Counted from the first letter of the stretch, positions 1 to 7,716 are shown. The stretch is DNA of 26,710 nt from Candidatus Daviesbacteria bacterium RIFCSPHIGHO2_02_FULL_39_12 (GCA_001777055.1 MFCX01000023.1:1-26710), one strand, 5' to 3'. The notes: generated by a model not told the origin, from the sequence alone. Made by a program: numbers and translations.

Positions 1-3000
1 CTACATTACCTTCTACAAACAGTCCTGAGGTGGGAGCTGATATACCTTGATAGTTATTAGATATATTAACTGAACCAACCACAGATAGAGGATTATTAGC
101 TGTGGTTGTGCCTATACCCACATTGCCTGTTATATATGTATTATGGGCAACAATATTATTCCCTACAAAATTATGGGTATTGGCAATTTGTATATCATAA
201 ACTCTCTCTTCTTTTTGGCGCTTGATTGAAACAATTCTCTCAAATTGAGGCTTGCCATTTGCTCCAACAGCGGCAATCATCTGTCCGCTTTTAAGTTGGG
301 AAACTTTGGTCCACTTGCCCTCCTTGACAAACGGATAAACTTGTTGTAGTATAGGCATACCGTCTAAAAAGCGGTTTTGAGCGGCCCTTCGGGGCCTATT
401 TTTATGGCTTGATTTCATGAAAGGCAAATCCCGGAGATCAAGGTAGAGATCAGCAGCTTTTCGCAGTTCCCTTGCTGTTCTTCTCCAGGGTGAGATAACT
501 ATTACCTTCTTGCCCAGTTCCTGCAGTTTTTCCACCATGTAAGTAAAATCAGAATCTCCTGAAAATAGCGCTAAGGTATCAAAGCTGTCTTTTTGTAAGG
601 CTGCATCAAAAGAAATCTCCACATCAAAATTAGCTTTATGCTCATCATCCTGGCCATGCTTTTTAATAATTTTGGCCAGCTTGGTGATAATTTCTGCTCC
701 TAAAATATCCAAATAGCCCAGGAAGCGTCTTTGCCCTGAGGTTTCAAAATCAACTGTGTAATAACGGAAGTCAACTTTTTCTTTGTTGGGGAAGAATGTT
801 TTGATTATATCTTTGTAATCAAAGGTCAGGTGATTAAGTTTGGCGCTTATCTCTAAGTTGGCAGCATCAACAAAAACAGCAACTTTACCCGGATTTATTT
901 TGGGCGCTGCCAGGTATGGGTGATTACCGGTTGTGCTGATAGTCTTTCCGGTGGCCGTTGTCAGTTGGTAGATTTCCTTTTTACCCATGTCCAGCAGTTT
1001 CTCAACTTTTTGGACAACGAACTCTCCGCTTCTTTCATCAAGGGTAAGGATTTCATCTCCTTCTTTAATATCTTTAATCTCTACTTCATCCCACTCATCA
1101 ATAAGTCTTCCGTCTTCTGTCTTCCGTCTTCTGCGGCGGCGCAGTTTCGTATCTCCAGTTACACACTGTCCCACAACATGCAGATTAGCCAGAGGGGAGG
1201 TAGTCCCAACTCCAACATTGCCTGATGAATTAATTACTGTAGCGGATGATCCGGTATTGACTTGAAAGATTTGAGATGGAGCAGATGTGCCTATGCCTAC
1301 CCTGGTATTTGATAAATCTAAATTAAGCAGTGACCCTGCAGCAGAAGTGGTATCCCTAAACTGTGCGACATCATTATTTAAGTCTATTAATAAATCATTA
1401 TCTCCGGAGGTGGAATCTGTTAATCTCAAGGTGGGGTTGGCATTAGAAATATCAAATAGTGAACCAGGGGAGGCTGTCCCGATTCCCACATTACCTCCTC
1501 CAGCGATGTACATTCTTGAAGTACCAGTCGTAGTAGTAGTATTGGTGGCAGTATTGAAGGAGATAGATGTAACAACGTTCATAGTAGATCTGCCTCCGCC
1601 TAAAGTCATTGATCCGTTGTCAGAAAAAACTAAACCATAGGGTTCTTCCCCAGCAGTATTGTGACGAGCTGATAGCCCCCCGAATCTACTAGTGTTATTA
1701 GCCTGTATATCTCCAGTCATAAAGACCGGACTGCCTTGGTAGCTGAAGATAAACGGAGGATCAGTAGTGTCCCCCAATCCCACAAGAGAATTCCCATCTT
1801 TCATTATATGAAATTGATATTGAGGACTGCTAAAGCCAATGCCTACATTGCCAGAGGAGGTAATTACCACAGGATTGGAGGAGTTGGTATTTACTTGGAA
1901 GGTTGCTGATGGGGCAGATGTGCCTATACCCAGCCTGTTATTAGTATTATCCCAGTAATAGTTTGATGTATTTTGTGAGACTTGACCATTATCTCCTGCA
2001 AACAATGCTCCTCCGGCAGTTAAATTAGTTAAAGATAAACTAGGAGTAGACACTCCGCCATTTAGTATGGATAATCCTGTGACTGTGAGTGATGCTCCAA
2101 CTCCCAGATTACCGGTAAAGTTACCAGTGCCTGTGACATCTAAGGTAGATGAAGGAGTAATATCCCCTACCCCTAAATTACCTGAGGCATCAATGGTGAT
2201 CCCTGAGGTGGCAGATCCTCCGGTAACAAGTCCAATGGTATTTGAAGATAATCTGTATAACCCTGAGTCTAAATCATCTGTAAAGGTTAGAGAAGGAGCA
2301 GTAGCTGTGCCGTCTGCCAGCTTTATCACTCCGGATATGGCAGGGGAAGAAGCTAAAGACAGGGTAATGGAGGAACCTAAGCTAACATCTCCTCCTCCTG
2401 ATAAATTAGTCCCGGCTGTGACAGTGACTTTGGCATTGCTTAATGCAGAGTTTGGGATACTGGTTAAAGTATTAGATGATCCGGAGATTGATTTATTAGT
2501 TAATGTCTGAGTAGTATCTAATCCGACAAGGGTGGTGGTGACATCAGGTAAAGTAATCACCCGGGTTCCGGTTGGAGTCCAGGTAAGCGTACCTGTATTT
2601 GCAGAAGACGACTGAAAAACTAATTGGTTTTTAGTCTCAGATAAATTAAGAGCAGAAAATGCGGGAGTAGAAGTAGTTGATAAGTTTTGATCTAGTGTGG
2701 AATCTTTTGTCACAGTTAAACTGGCATTATTACTTCCCAGCAGCTTTAAACCATTGATTAAATTTTTAACTGTCAAACTGCCTTCAATAGTGGTATCTGA
2801 GTTAATTTGCAAATATGTGGCAGGGGAAGTGGCAGCCAGGACTGATTCTTTACCCATGCCATAATTGACACCATTGTCATCCCGTCTAATAATAAGTAAG
2901 CCTGTTATTATAATGGTAAAAAGAAAAGAGAAAAAAATAACAGCCCCTCCGACTGCAACCGGATTTTTAGCCAGTCTGTTGATTCCAAACTGCTTCTGCC

Positions 3001-3292
3001 TTAATTTATCAGTCCTAATGATTAAATTTTTTACAGGTTGATCTGGTTTGATGTGAATATCAGACTGCATGCGCCGAAGTAACTGATCGGTAGGTATCGG
3101 CTTGATTGGTGCCGGATGGCGTACCAGAGTCTTTAGTATGCGTACAGAATAGAGTCTCGTGCCGCCGGGGGTGCGAAGTACTTTAATTTTCCCTTTGGCT
3201 TCCCAGCGCCTGAGGGTATCAATAGAAACCCCCAGCTTCTTTGCAGCCTCACCGATTTTTAATAATTTTTCTCCAGACGGAACTTCCTTCAT
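1..3292 (-). CDS. Membrane-anchored surface fibre protein with N-terminal HTH and an intein (C-terminus beyond window)
   Basis: I read one open frame from ATG at 3292 to the left edge (1097 codons), with no stop. Residues 9-45 are a MerR-like helix-turn-helix (KIGEAAKKLGVSIDTLRRWE) ending in a TPGGTRLY wing. One membrane helix lies at about 113-135, which puts the HTH in the cytoplasm and the rest outside. Residues of about 330-709 are low-complexity beta repeats with the recurring motif GNVGIGTxSP, as in phage-tail-fibre-like proteins. Two repeat units of about 30 residues are nearly identical (around 1861-1943 and 1206-1304). Residues 710-1051 are an intein (separate entry), after which the repeats resume. 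The real C-terminus is not seen. A GTG ten codons upstream (3322) is an alternative start. Function is inferred: a cell-surface fibre or adhesin that may signal to an attached DNA-binding domain. Confidence 0.85.
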   Translation of the reverse strand, partial: MKEVPSGEKLLKIGEAAKKLGVSIDTLRRWEAKGKIKVLRTPGGTRLYSVRILKTLVRHPAPIKPIPTDQLLRRMQSDIHIKPDQPVKNLIIRTDKLRQKQFGINRLAKNPVAVGGAVIFFSFLFTIIITGLLIIRRDDNGVNYGMGKESVLAATSPATYLQINSDTTIEGSLTVKNLINGLKLLGSNNASLTVTKDSTLDQNLSTTSTPAFSALNLSETKNQLVFQSSSANTGTLTWTPTGTRVITLPDVTTTLVGLDTTQTLTNKSISGSSNTLTSIPNSALSNAKVTVTAGTNLSGGGDVSLGSSITLSLASSPAISGVIKLADGTATAPSLTFTDDLDSGLYRLSSNTIGLVTGGSATSGITIDASGNLGVGDITPSSTLDVTGTGNFTGNLGVGASLTVTGLSILNGGVSTPSLSLTNLTAGGALFAGDNGQVSQNTSNYYWDNTNNRLGIGTSAPSATFQVNTNSSNPVVITSSGNVGIGFSSPQYQFHIMKDGNSLVGLGDTTDPPFIFSYQGSPVFMTGDIQANNTSRFGGLSARHNTAGEEPYGLVFSDNGSMTLGGGRSTMNVVTSISFNTATNTTTTTGTSRMYIAGGGNVGIGTASPGSLFDISNANPTLRLTDSTSGDNDLLIDLNNDVAQFRDTTSAAGSLLNLDLSNTRVGIGTSAPSQIFQVNTGSSATVINSSGNVGVGTTSPLANLHVVGQCVTGDTKLRRRRRRKTEDGRLIDEWDEVEIKDIKEGDEILTLDERSGEFVVQKVEKLLDMGKKEIYQLTTATGKTISTTGNHPYLAAPKINPGKVAVFVDAANLEISAKLNHLTFDYKDIIKTFFPNKEKVDFRYYTVDFETSGQRRFLGYLDILGAEIITKLAKIIKKHGQDDEHKANFDVEISFDAALQKDSFDTLALFSGDSDFTYMVEKLQELGKKVIVISPWRRTARELRKAADLYLDLRDLPFMKSSHKNRPRRAAQNRFLDGMPILQQVYPFVKEGKWTKVSQLKSGQMIAAVGANGKPQFERIVSIKRQKEERVYDIQIANTHNFVGNNIVAHNTYITGNVGIGTTTANNPLSVVGSVNISNNYQGISAPTSGLFVEGNV
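140..1165 (-). other. Intein (342 residues) inside the fibre protein, Cys1 to terminal His-Asn, followed by Thr
   Basis: Block A is CVTGDTKL, starting at Cys710. The following beta segment has KEGDEILTLDE. Block B is STTGNHPYLA, with the expected His. The C-terminal half has W-x-KV-x-QLKSGQMI, block F VYDIQIANTHNFVGN, and block G NNIVAHN ending at Asn1051. The next residue is Thr1052, a valid +1 nucleophile. Every residue needed for class 1 protein splicing is therefore present. Joining the flanks gives LHVVGQ-TYITGNVGIGT, which restores the fibre repeat. This is strong internal evidence that the element is an insertion that can be removed cleanly. An Arg-rich stretch just after block A (RRRRRRKTEDG) is encoded by a GAAGAC-type repeat at about 1108-1143. 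Confidence 0.9.
413..886 (-). other. NYN (LabA/DUF88-like, PIN-fold) nuclease domain inside the intein
   Basis: Fibre-protein residues 803-960 sit between the two halves of the Hint fold, where a LAGLIDADG or HNH endonuclease normally lies. The segment opens with VAVFVDAANLE (first Asp and Asn of the NYN active site). It continues with FRYYTVDF, KANFDVEISFDA (second acidic cluster) and LALFSGDSDFTYMVEKLQ (the GDSDF signature), followed by GKKVIVISP. That order and these acidic residues define NYN domains, known in LabA-like and other RNA/DNA-processing proteins. The domain looks catalytically complete. Whether it acts as a homing nuclease, an RNase or neither cannot be told from sequence. Confidence 0.88.
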
Positions 3293-3601
3293 GTCAAGCG
3301 TTGGTCCGTCTGTCAGGGCCACCTGTTGGTGATGCTCTTACCCTAAACCTTAGAAAATCTATGCAACCTATGCAACTTTAAGGTTATATATTCACTTTAC
3401 ATAGATTTACATAGATTTGTCAATGGGGCAGGAGGGTATCAAACTGGATCAGTTATTTGATGTTGGATTTTGGAAGTTTGATGTTGGAGATTAGAAGGTA
3501 GATCATGAGATTGGATGTTGGAGGTTTGATCTGTATTATCTAACTTCAAATTTCTAACTTCTTCATCCATCTTCGAACTTCTAACATCTAATTCTCTTTA
3601 T
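3293..3601. other. Intergenic region between the fibre and epsilon genes: tandem direct repeats, TTGACA box, degenerate repeat words
   Basis: I see no gene here. Two pairs of tandem direct repeats share the core CTATG/CATAG: CTATGCAAC at 3359-3367 and 3368-3376, and ACATAGATTT at 3399-3408 and 3409-3418. On the minus strand TTGACA (3423-3418) overlaps the edge of the second pair. TATAAC at 3388-3383 is a possible -10, but the spacing fits no textbook promoter. The arrangement could be a promoter with operators for the fibre gene. Bases of about 3455-3600 hold imperfect inverted copies of words such as GATGTTGGA and CTTCTAACATC, typical intergenic filler of this genome. Confidence 0.4.
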
Positions 3602-3883
3602 CTAGTGTCTATCCTCAACATTTTGGGGTAGGGCATATGTATAGATATTAACTTTATTTTCAGTGGCAAAGATGATAGCCAAAGGTAAGTCAAACCTTAA
3701 AGGCTTTTGATTCTTAACACGGACAATAATAGGTTGTTTTTCTACTACTGTCAAAAAATTAGCATGTTGGGGCAGGATATCAAAATTTCCCTGCAAATTC
3801 CTGGAACTGATTGATTCTGCTTGAGTATCCAAAAGCAGAGACTGGGGAGAAATTATCCGGACATGAAGGGTAGGGTTAATCAT
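3602..3883 (-). CDS. F1 ATPase epsilon-like subunit, beta-sandwich domain only
   Basis: This 93-residue protein matches the N-terminal beta-sandwich of ATP synthase epsilon: LHVRIISPQSLLLDTQAESI, then GNFDILPQHANFLTVV, the family hallmark (usually GEFGxLPxHAPL). In F1, epsilon sits on gamma at the foot of the central stalk. The C-terminal two-helix domain that makes up the rest of a normal subunit of about 130 residues, and that inhibits hydrolysis, is absent. Its natural place is right after the beta gene, but here a transposase and an RNA ligase separate them by about 1.5 kb. It is the last member of the ATPase-like cluster on this strand. Confidence 0.8.
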   Translation of the reverse strand: MINPTLHVRIISPQSLLLDTQAESISSRNLQGNFDILPQHANFLTVVEKQPIIVRVKNQKPLRFDLPLAIIFATENKVNIYTYALPQNVEDRH

Positions 3884-3945
3884 AATTCAAAATTCAAAAG
3901 TCAAAAGTTCAAGTAAAAAGTTGCTAATTTCTACTTTTTAACTTT

Positions 3946-3972
3946 GCCTTACAAGGTCTCACCTTGCGAGGC
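3946..3972. repeat. REP-like palindrome, copy 1
   Basis: Arms GCCTTACAAGG and CCTTGCGAGGC flank the loop TCTCA. The arms pair except at two positions. It belongs to the family of five hairpins in this window and lies between the epsilon gene and the RNA ligase gene. Confidence 0.8.
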
Positions 3973-4000
3973 TAAAAATCCAAATGCATAGCGCCAAAAT

Positions 4001-4023
4001 TATGATATCATAGATTCTATGAT
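4001..4023 (+). promoter_or_regulatory. -10 box and start-codon palindrome of the RNA ligase gene
   Basis: TATGAT at 4001-4006 lies 12 bases before ATG 4019, with no clear -35 and no Shine-Dalgarno. It is followed by a perfect inverted repeat, ATCATAGA-T-TCTATGAT (4007-4023), that spans the start codon. The palindrome could be an operator or a hairpin masking the start, but this is inference. Confidence 0.35.
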
Positions 4024-4654
4024 GAAAGAATATCACAAAATACAAACTCTTTTTAAAAGAGATAGCAAGACCAAAAAGATTATTATTGGTGATTATTCCA
4101 TAGTGGAATTTGAATTCCTGAAAGATAATATGTGGGTGTTTAGCGAAAAAGTTGATGGAACAAACATTAGGGTAATGTGGAATGGGAAGGATATGGTTTT
4201 TGGCGGTAAGACTGATGACGCTCAAATTCCGGCAGCCTTACTGTATAAATTACAAGAGTTGTTTGAGGGAACAGCTAAGAAGGAATTATTTAAAGAAATT
4301 TTTGCTGGAAAAGAGGTTTGTCTATATGGTGAAGGTTATGGTAGAAAAATCCAGGAAACTGGAAAGTTGTATGCTCCTGATGGTGTGGACTTTGTTTTAT
4401 TTGATATTACTATTGATGAATGGTGGCTGGAAAGAAAAAATATAGAAGATATAGCTCAGAAACTAGGAGTTAAAGTCGTGCCCATTGTGGGAGAGGGGAC
4501 TTTAACTGATGCAATTGAGATGACTAAAAAGGGATTTAAATCTGAGTGGGGAGATTTCTTAGCAGAAGGAATTGTGGCTAAACCTAGAACTGAGCTTAAC
4601 AGTAGAGAAGGAGAGAGAATAATAACAAAGATTAAACATAGGGATTTTAAGTGA
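4019..4654 (+). CDS. Rnl2-like RNA ligase (nucleotidyltransferase domain only)
   Basis: This 211-residue protein carries the covalent nucleotidyltransferase motifs in order. Motif I is EKVDGTN (Lys44 is the expected AMP-accepting residue), motif III is LYGEGYG (102-108), IIIa FVLFDI (125-130), IV EGIVAKP (183-189) and V KIK (204-206). The spacing and the GTN/GEGYG forms fit T4 Rnl2-type RNA ligases, which seal nicks in RNA duplexes, rather than NAD-dependent DNA ligases. The separate C-terminal domain of full-length Rnl2 is missing, as in many short bacterial relatives. It is the only plus-strand gene in the first 11 kb and lies between the epsilon gene and the transposase, so it probably arrived with that insertion. 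A second ATG follows directly at 4022. Confidence 0.85.
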   Translation: MMKEYHKIQTLFKRDSKTKKIIIGDYSIVEFEFLKDNMWVFSEKVDGTNIRVMWNGKDMVFGGKTDDAQIPAALLYKLQELFEGTAKKELFKEIFAGKEVCLYGEGYGRKIQETGKLYAPDGVDFVLFDITIDEWWLERKNIEDIAQKLGVKVVPIVGEGTLTDAIEMTKKGFKSEWGDFLAEGIVAKPRTELNSREGERIITKIKHRDFK

Positions 4655-4662
4655 ATATTGTC

Positions 4663-5352
4663 TTAATCTTCTAAAGTTAGGTTTTGGATAACAGAATAAT
4701 CATCTTGTTCCAAACAGAAGTTTTTATATGATAAGGAAGGGTTAGTTTTAGAGAAATACCCCGAAACTTCTTGAGGATTTATCCAGTTTGTTTTTCTAAG
4801 CCCTAAGTACTCCGCAAAAGAGCATGGTTGTTTCTCCTTCCACGCTCGCAAGGTCTCACCTTGCGAGGCTAAAGCTTGTTTGTGGATATACTTTGATAAG
4901 TAGATAAACTGCCTCTCTGTTTCTACTAGGACTGCTTTATAAACTGCCTGGAACAATGAGCCAACCCTTCTATATTTACGATTAAAATACATCGTGTATC
5001 TTGTGCATAGAGATTGCATGAACTTGTCTATAGACAACGCACTTTTTTGCTTGACAAAAAAGTGAAAATGATTTGTCATGAGGCAATAGGCGAGTAGAGT
5101 AATCTCTCCGTAAAAGTTATTCAGACGAAGGAGTTTGAGGATTTTATCCTTTTCTTTATAGGAAGTATTAGGAGCAGAAAGTTTATTTTGTAGTTCACCT
5201 TCATTTTTAGGAGTTAAATAATCCTTAAGATAGGATAAAAATACACCATAGTCTTGTGCATCTTGAAAAATTGATCTTTTTTCTACACCACGGTTATAGA
5301 TGTGATAATAGCTATTTTCAGCATAAACCTTGATAGAATTTTTAGCAGGCAT
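4663..5352 (-). CDS. REP-associated tyrosine transposase (RAYT, Y1/TnpA_REP family)
   Basis: The 229-residue protein has the single-strand transposase fold: YYHIYNRGVEKRSIFQ (15-30), the HUH motif NHFHFFV (His95 and His97), and a helix with QFIYLSKYIHKQA (148-160), where Tyr155 (or Tyr151) is the likely nucleophile. Such enzymes act on REP hairpins. Five hairpins of one family occur in this window, and two of them touch this gene: one just upstream (5379-5405) and one inside the frame (4843-4869), encoding LASQGETLRA right after the catalytic helix. It separates the ATPase beta and epsilon genes and ends 8 bases from the convergent RNA ligase gene. The frame is intact, so it may be active. 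Confidence 0.9.
   Translation of the reverse strand: MPAKNSIKVYAENSYYHIYNRGVEKRSIFQDAQDYGVFLSYLKDYLTPKNEGELQNKLSAPNTSYKEKDKILKLLRLNNFYGEITLLAYCLMTNHFHFFVKQKSALSIDKFMQSLCTRYTMYFNRKYRRVGSLFQAVYKAVLVETERQFIYLSKYIHKQALASQGETLRAWKEKQPCSFAEYLGLRKTNWINPQEVSGYFSKTNPSLSYKNFCLEQDDYSVIQNLTLED
4843..4869. repeat. REP-like palindrome, copy 2, within the transposase gene
   Basis: TCGCAAGG and CCTTGCGA pair perfectly around the loop TCTCA (4846-4866), followed by GGCTA as in the other copies. On the minus strand it is read in frame as residues 161-170 of the transposase without breaking it. Confidence 0.85.
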
Positions 5353-5378
5353 ACTTTCATAATAACATAGAGGTTCTA

Positions 5379-5405
5379 CGCTTGCAAGGTCTCACCTTGC
5401 AAGGC
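5379..5405. repeat. REP-like palindrome, copy 3, abutting the beta-subunit stop codon
   Basis: TTGCAAGG and CCTTGCAA pair perfectly around TCTCA. The GGCTA flank supplies part of the TAG stop codon (5407-5405) of the ATPase beta gene. The repeat thus lies exactly at the junction of that gene and the transposase insertion. Confidence 0.85.
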
Positions 5406-6850
5406 TATATGATCTTGGCTTCCGCCAAGGAACCTATATTCATAAATTTGTCTGCAGGGATATTATCCAGTGTTCCAGAAAGTATCATTTCGATATCTTT
5501 TACAGTAGTTGCCAAGGGTACATAAACACCTTTTTTGCCGGTTTGTTGTTCAGTGGTGAAAAAAGGTTGGGTTAAATAATTAATAATCTTTTTGGCTCTG
5601 TTGTATAACAGTCTATTTTCCGGGGAAATTTCTGATTCACCAACTATTGCTACTATATGTGCTAGTTTGTCATGGTTTACCAGTAATTGCTGGAAAACAG
5701 TTAATGCTTTAAAGTGAGCTTCTCCCAAAAAAGCTTTAGTTAAAGTAGAGGAAGATGATTGGGAATAATCTATAGGAGGATACATACCCTTTTGGGCAAC
5801 TGATCTGGATAAAACAATAGCAGTATCCAAAAGCGACATGATGGCATTAACTCCTGCATCTGTGATTTCATCTGCCGGCACATAAACATTTTGAAAAGAG
5901 GTGATACTACCGTTCTCTGTAGAGATTAGTCTATCCTCCAGACTGCTGATTTCTGTTTGCAGGGTGGCTTGATAGGCTTGCTCTGAGGGAATCGTGCCTA
6001 AGAGAGTGGCTACTTCATTGCCTGCCTGAACAAACCTGAACATATTGTCTATAAAAAACAAGACGTCTCCTTTTAATTGATCCCGAAAGTATTCAGCTTG
6101 GGCGGCGGCAGCCAAAGCTACCCTGAAGCGAATAGCCGCATTCTCATTCATCTGGCCTAAAATGATGACTGTTTTATCCAGCACGTTTGATTCTTTCAGT
6201 CTTTGAACAAGTTCCTGGCCTTCTCTAATCCTTTCACCTACACCGGCGAAAATAGAGTAGATTTGTTTAGCTTCACTCAATCCTGGTTTGTCTTTATCCA
6301 AACCAGGATTGCGGCTTTGGGTAATATTGTGCATTAATTCCGTCAAAAGAATAGTTTTGCCAACCCCCGCCCCGCCTATAAAGCCTGCTTTGCCTCCCTT
6401 TTGAATGGGAGTTAAAAAGTCAATGGCTTTAATGCCTGTTTGTAACAGATTATATCCTGATTTAACTATGTTTAAAGAAGGAGCTTTAGAATAAATTGAG
6501 ACTCTATTCACTCGCGGCAGAGGAGGCAAAGGTTTGCCGTTATCCCTGACAGCTCCAAAAAGATCGATCACTCTGCCCAAAACAGGAGCGCCTACCGGCA
6601 CTTTTAGTTCAGATTCGGTTCCTATCAGTTGCATGCTACGGTAAAGCTTATCCGGACTGGACAAAATCAAACAATAAGTGGCAGCTTTAGATTCATAAAA
6701 AACTTCCAGTATGACAGCAGGATCAGTCGGGCAGGTTAAGATTTCGTTTAACTTAGGAAAATTTTCGCTGTCAATCTCGACAATGGCAATTTGTCCGTTA
6801 ATAGCAGAGACTACACCTTTTGCTTGTTGAATGGAATGTTCCTCAGCCAT
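5405..6850 (-). CDS. F1 ATPase beta subunit (catalytic) of a divergent ATP-synthase-like cluster
   Basis: The 481-residue protein keeps the full beta architecture. Walker A is GGAGVGKT (159-166, Lys165), and the catalytic Glu is Glu206 in FAGVGERIREGQ. Walker B ends at FFIDNMFRF (Asp268), followed by QAGNEVATLLGTIPS. The adenine-pocket Tyr lies in MYPPIDY (Tyr357). The DELSEED-like lever is GESEISPEN (404-412). ATP hydrolysis should therefore work. Differences from ordinary beta are an insertion of about 13 residues between the P-loop helix and the catalytic loop (around 181-195), and a weakened DELSEED acidity. Its start overlaps the end of the gamma gene by 8 bases, so the two are probably translationally coupled. 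It is not named atpD here because it belongs to a cluster with no a subunit. Confidence 0.93.
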   Translation of the reverse strand: MAEEHSIQQAKGVVSAINGQIAIVEIDSENFPKLNEILTCPTDPAVILEVFYESKAATYCLILSSPDKLYRSMQLIGTESELKVPVGAPVLGRVIDLFGAVRDNGKPLPPLPRVNRVSIYSKAPSLNIVKSGYNLLQTGIKAIDFLTPIQKGGKAGFIGGAGVGKTILLTELMHNITQSRNPGLDKDKPGLSEAKQIYSIFAGVGERIREGQELVQRLKESNVLDKTVIILGQMNENAAIRFRVALAAAAQAEYFRDQLKGDVLFFIDNMFRFVQAGNEVATLLGTIPSEQAYQATLQTEISSLEDRLISTENGSITSFQNVYVPADEITDAGVNAIMSLLDTAIVLSRSVAQKGMYPPIDYSQSSSSTLTKAFLGEAHFKALTVFQQLLVNHDKLAHIVAIVGESEISPENRLLYNRAKKIINYLTQPFFTTEQQTGKKGVYVPLATTVKDIEMILSGTLDNIPADKFMNIGSLAEAKII

Positions 6851-7679
6851 AACTTGCCTTCTTTCTTGATGCTGCTACTGCGGCCAAGCTTTCGAGAATT
6901 TGACTGTTTTTAATATTTCTTAAGGCATAAGCTTTCAGCTTTTCGTATTCGCCGATGAATTTATTGGCTTCGGTTTCTGCCTGATCCATACTGATAAAAC
7001 GTGAGGCGGTTCTGGATACTTCCGATTCCAGAAAAGTTTCTTCCAAAAGCAAAGTCAATATTTGGCTGTCAAAAAATTGCAGAATTTTTAAAAGTTCAGG
7101 TTCAAAGATGAACCTGAAATCTATTTTTTTATCAGAAGTTTCGATATTGGCAGAGGCGTTTAAATCCACCACTGAAGGTATTTGAACCAGTAAGCTTTTT
7201 AGCTTCGAGAAGTAAACATTGGCTTGATTGTAATCTTTGATGATACCCACTAAATTGCTTAACTCTTCAGTATCCGGCTGATCGGTTTTTAAGAATATTT
7301 GCTGCATTACTTTGATACGGTTTGTTTGAAAATATTCAATGGCTGCTTTGCCAAGGATAATCATGTCTGTTTGCGTATTTTGAATAGACTTGATAAAGAA
7401 TTTAATTAAATCATCATTTATCCGGCCATAAAAACGGTAATTGGAAGTTAAAATTATAGATACACTCTTTTTAGGTTTTAAAACCGTAAGCTTCTTTTTG
7501 GCAGCCAGGCTTTGGATTAATCCGTAAACAAAAGAAATCTCCTGGAAAAACTGCCTGTTTCTTTCCGCCTCAGCCCTGATTCTTTTGATTTTTTGATTGG
7601 CAATCTCAGAGTAAGACTGCGCAATCTGTTTTAAGGAGTTTGATTGTTCTAGTAGTTCTGTAATTTCTTTAATAGTCAT
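6843..7679 (-). CDS. F1 ATPase gamma-like subunit (central stalk)
   Basis: This 278-residue protein is very divergent but has gamma-like ends: an N-terminal helix (EITELLEQSNSLKQIAQSYS to about residue 45) and a long C-terminal helix ending NSQILESLAAVAASRKK (about 255-274), comparable to the gamma C-terminus. The middle has a Rossmann-like segment with SIILTSNYRFYGRIND, where ordinary gamma has a DRGLCGGFN-type motif. Its position between alpha and beta and its length (family usually about 285) support the call. Gamma is the rotating shaft, so conservation of both long helices suggests rotation is kept. Identity of the middle domain is less sure. Confidence 0.78.
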   Translation of the reverse strand: MTIKEITELLEQSNSLKQIAQSYSEIANQKIKRIRAEAERNRQFFQEISFVYGLIQSLAAKKKLTVLKPKKSVSIILTSNYRFYGRINDDLIKFFIKSIQNTQTDMIILGKAAIEYFQTNRIKVMQQIFLKTDQPDTEELSNLVGIIKDYNQANVYFSKLKSLLVQIPSVVDLNASANIETSDKKIDFRFIFEPELLKILQFFDSQILTLLLEETFLESEVSRTASRFISMDQAETEANKFIGEYEKLKAYALRNIKNSQILESLAAVAASRKKASYG

Positions 7680-7680
7680 T

Positions 7681-7716
7681 TTATTAGGTAACTTAAGTTA
7701 CTTAGGTTACTTAAGT
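7681..7716. repeat. CTTAAG-type palindromic repeat between gamma and alpha genes
   Basis: Words of the form TTACTTAAG recur three times with small changes, making overlapping palindromes. The same word family occurs at about 20327-20358. Confidence 0.55.

Noticed and set aside
920..2510. Several plus-strand open frames of 90-150 codons at 920-1265, 1287-1640 and 2067-2510
   Set aside because: They lie antisense to the single long minus-strand frame of the fibre/intein gene, have no recognisable domains, and their Pro/Ser/Val-rich content is the complement of its Gly/Thr repeats.
4019..4654. Reading the ligase as a DNA ligase or mRNA capping enzyme
   Set aside because: The GTN after the Lys motif and the GEGYG motif fit Rnl2-type RNA ligase better, and there is no OB or BRCT domain.
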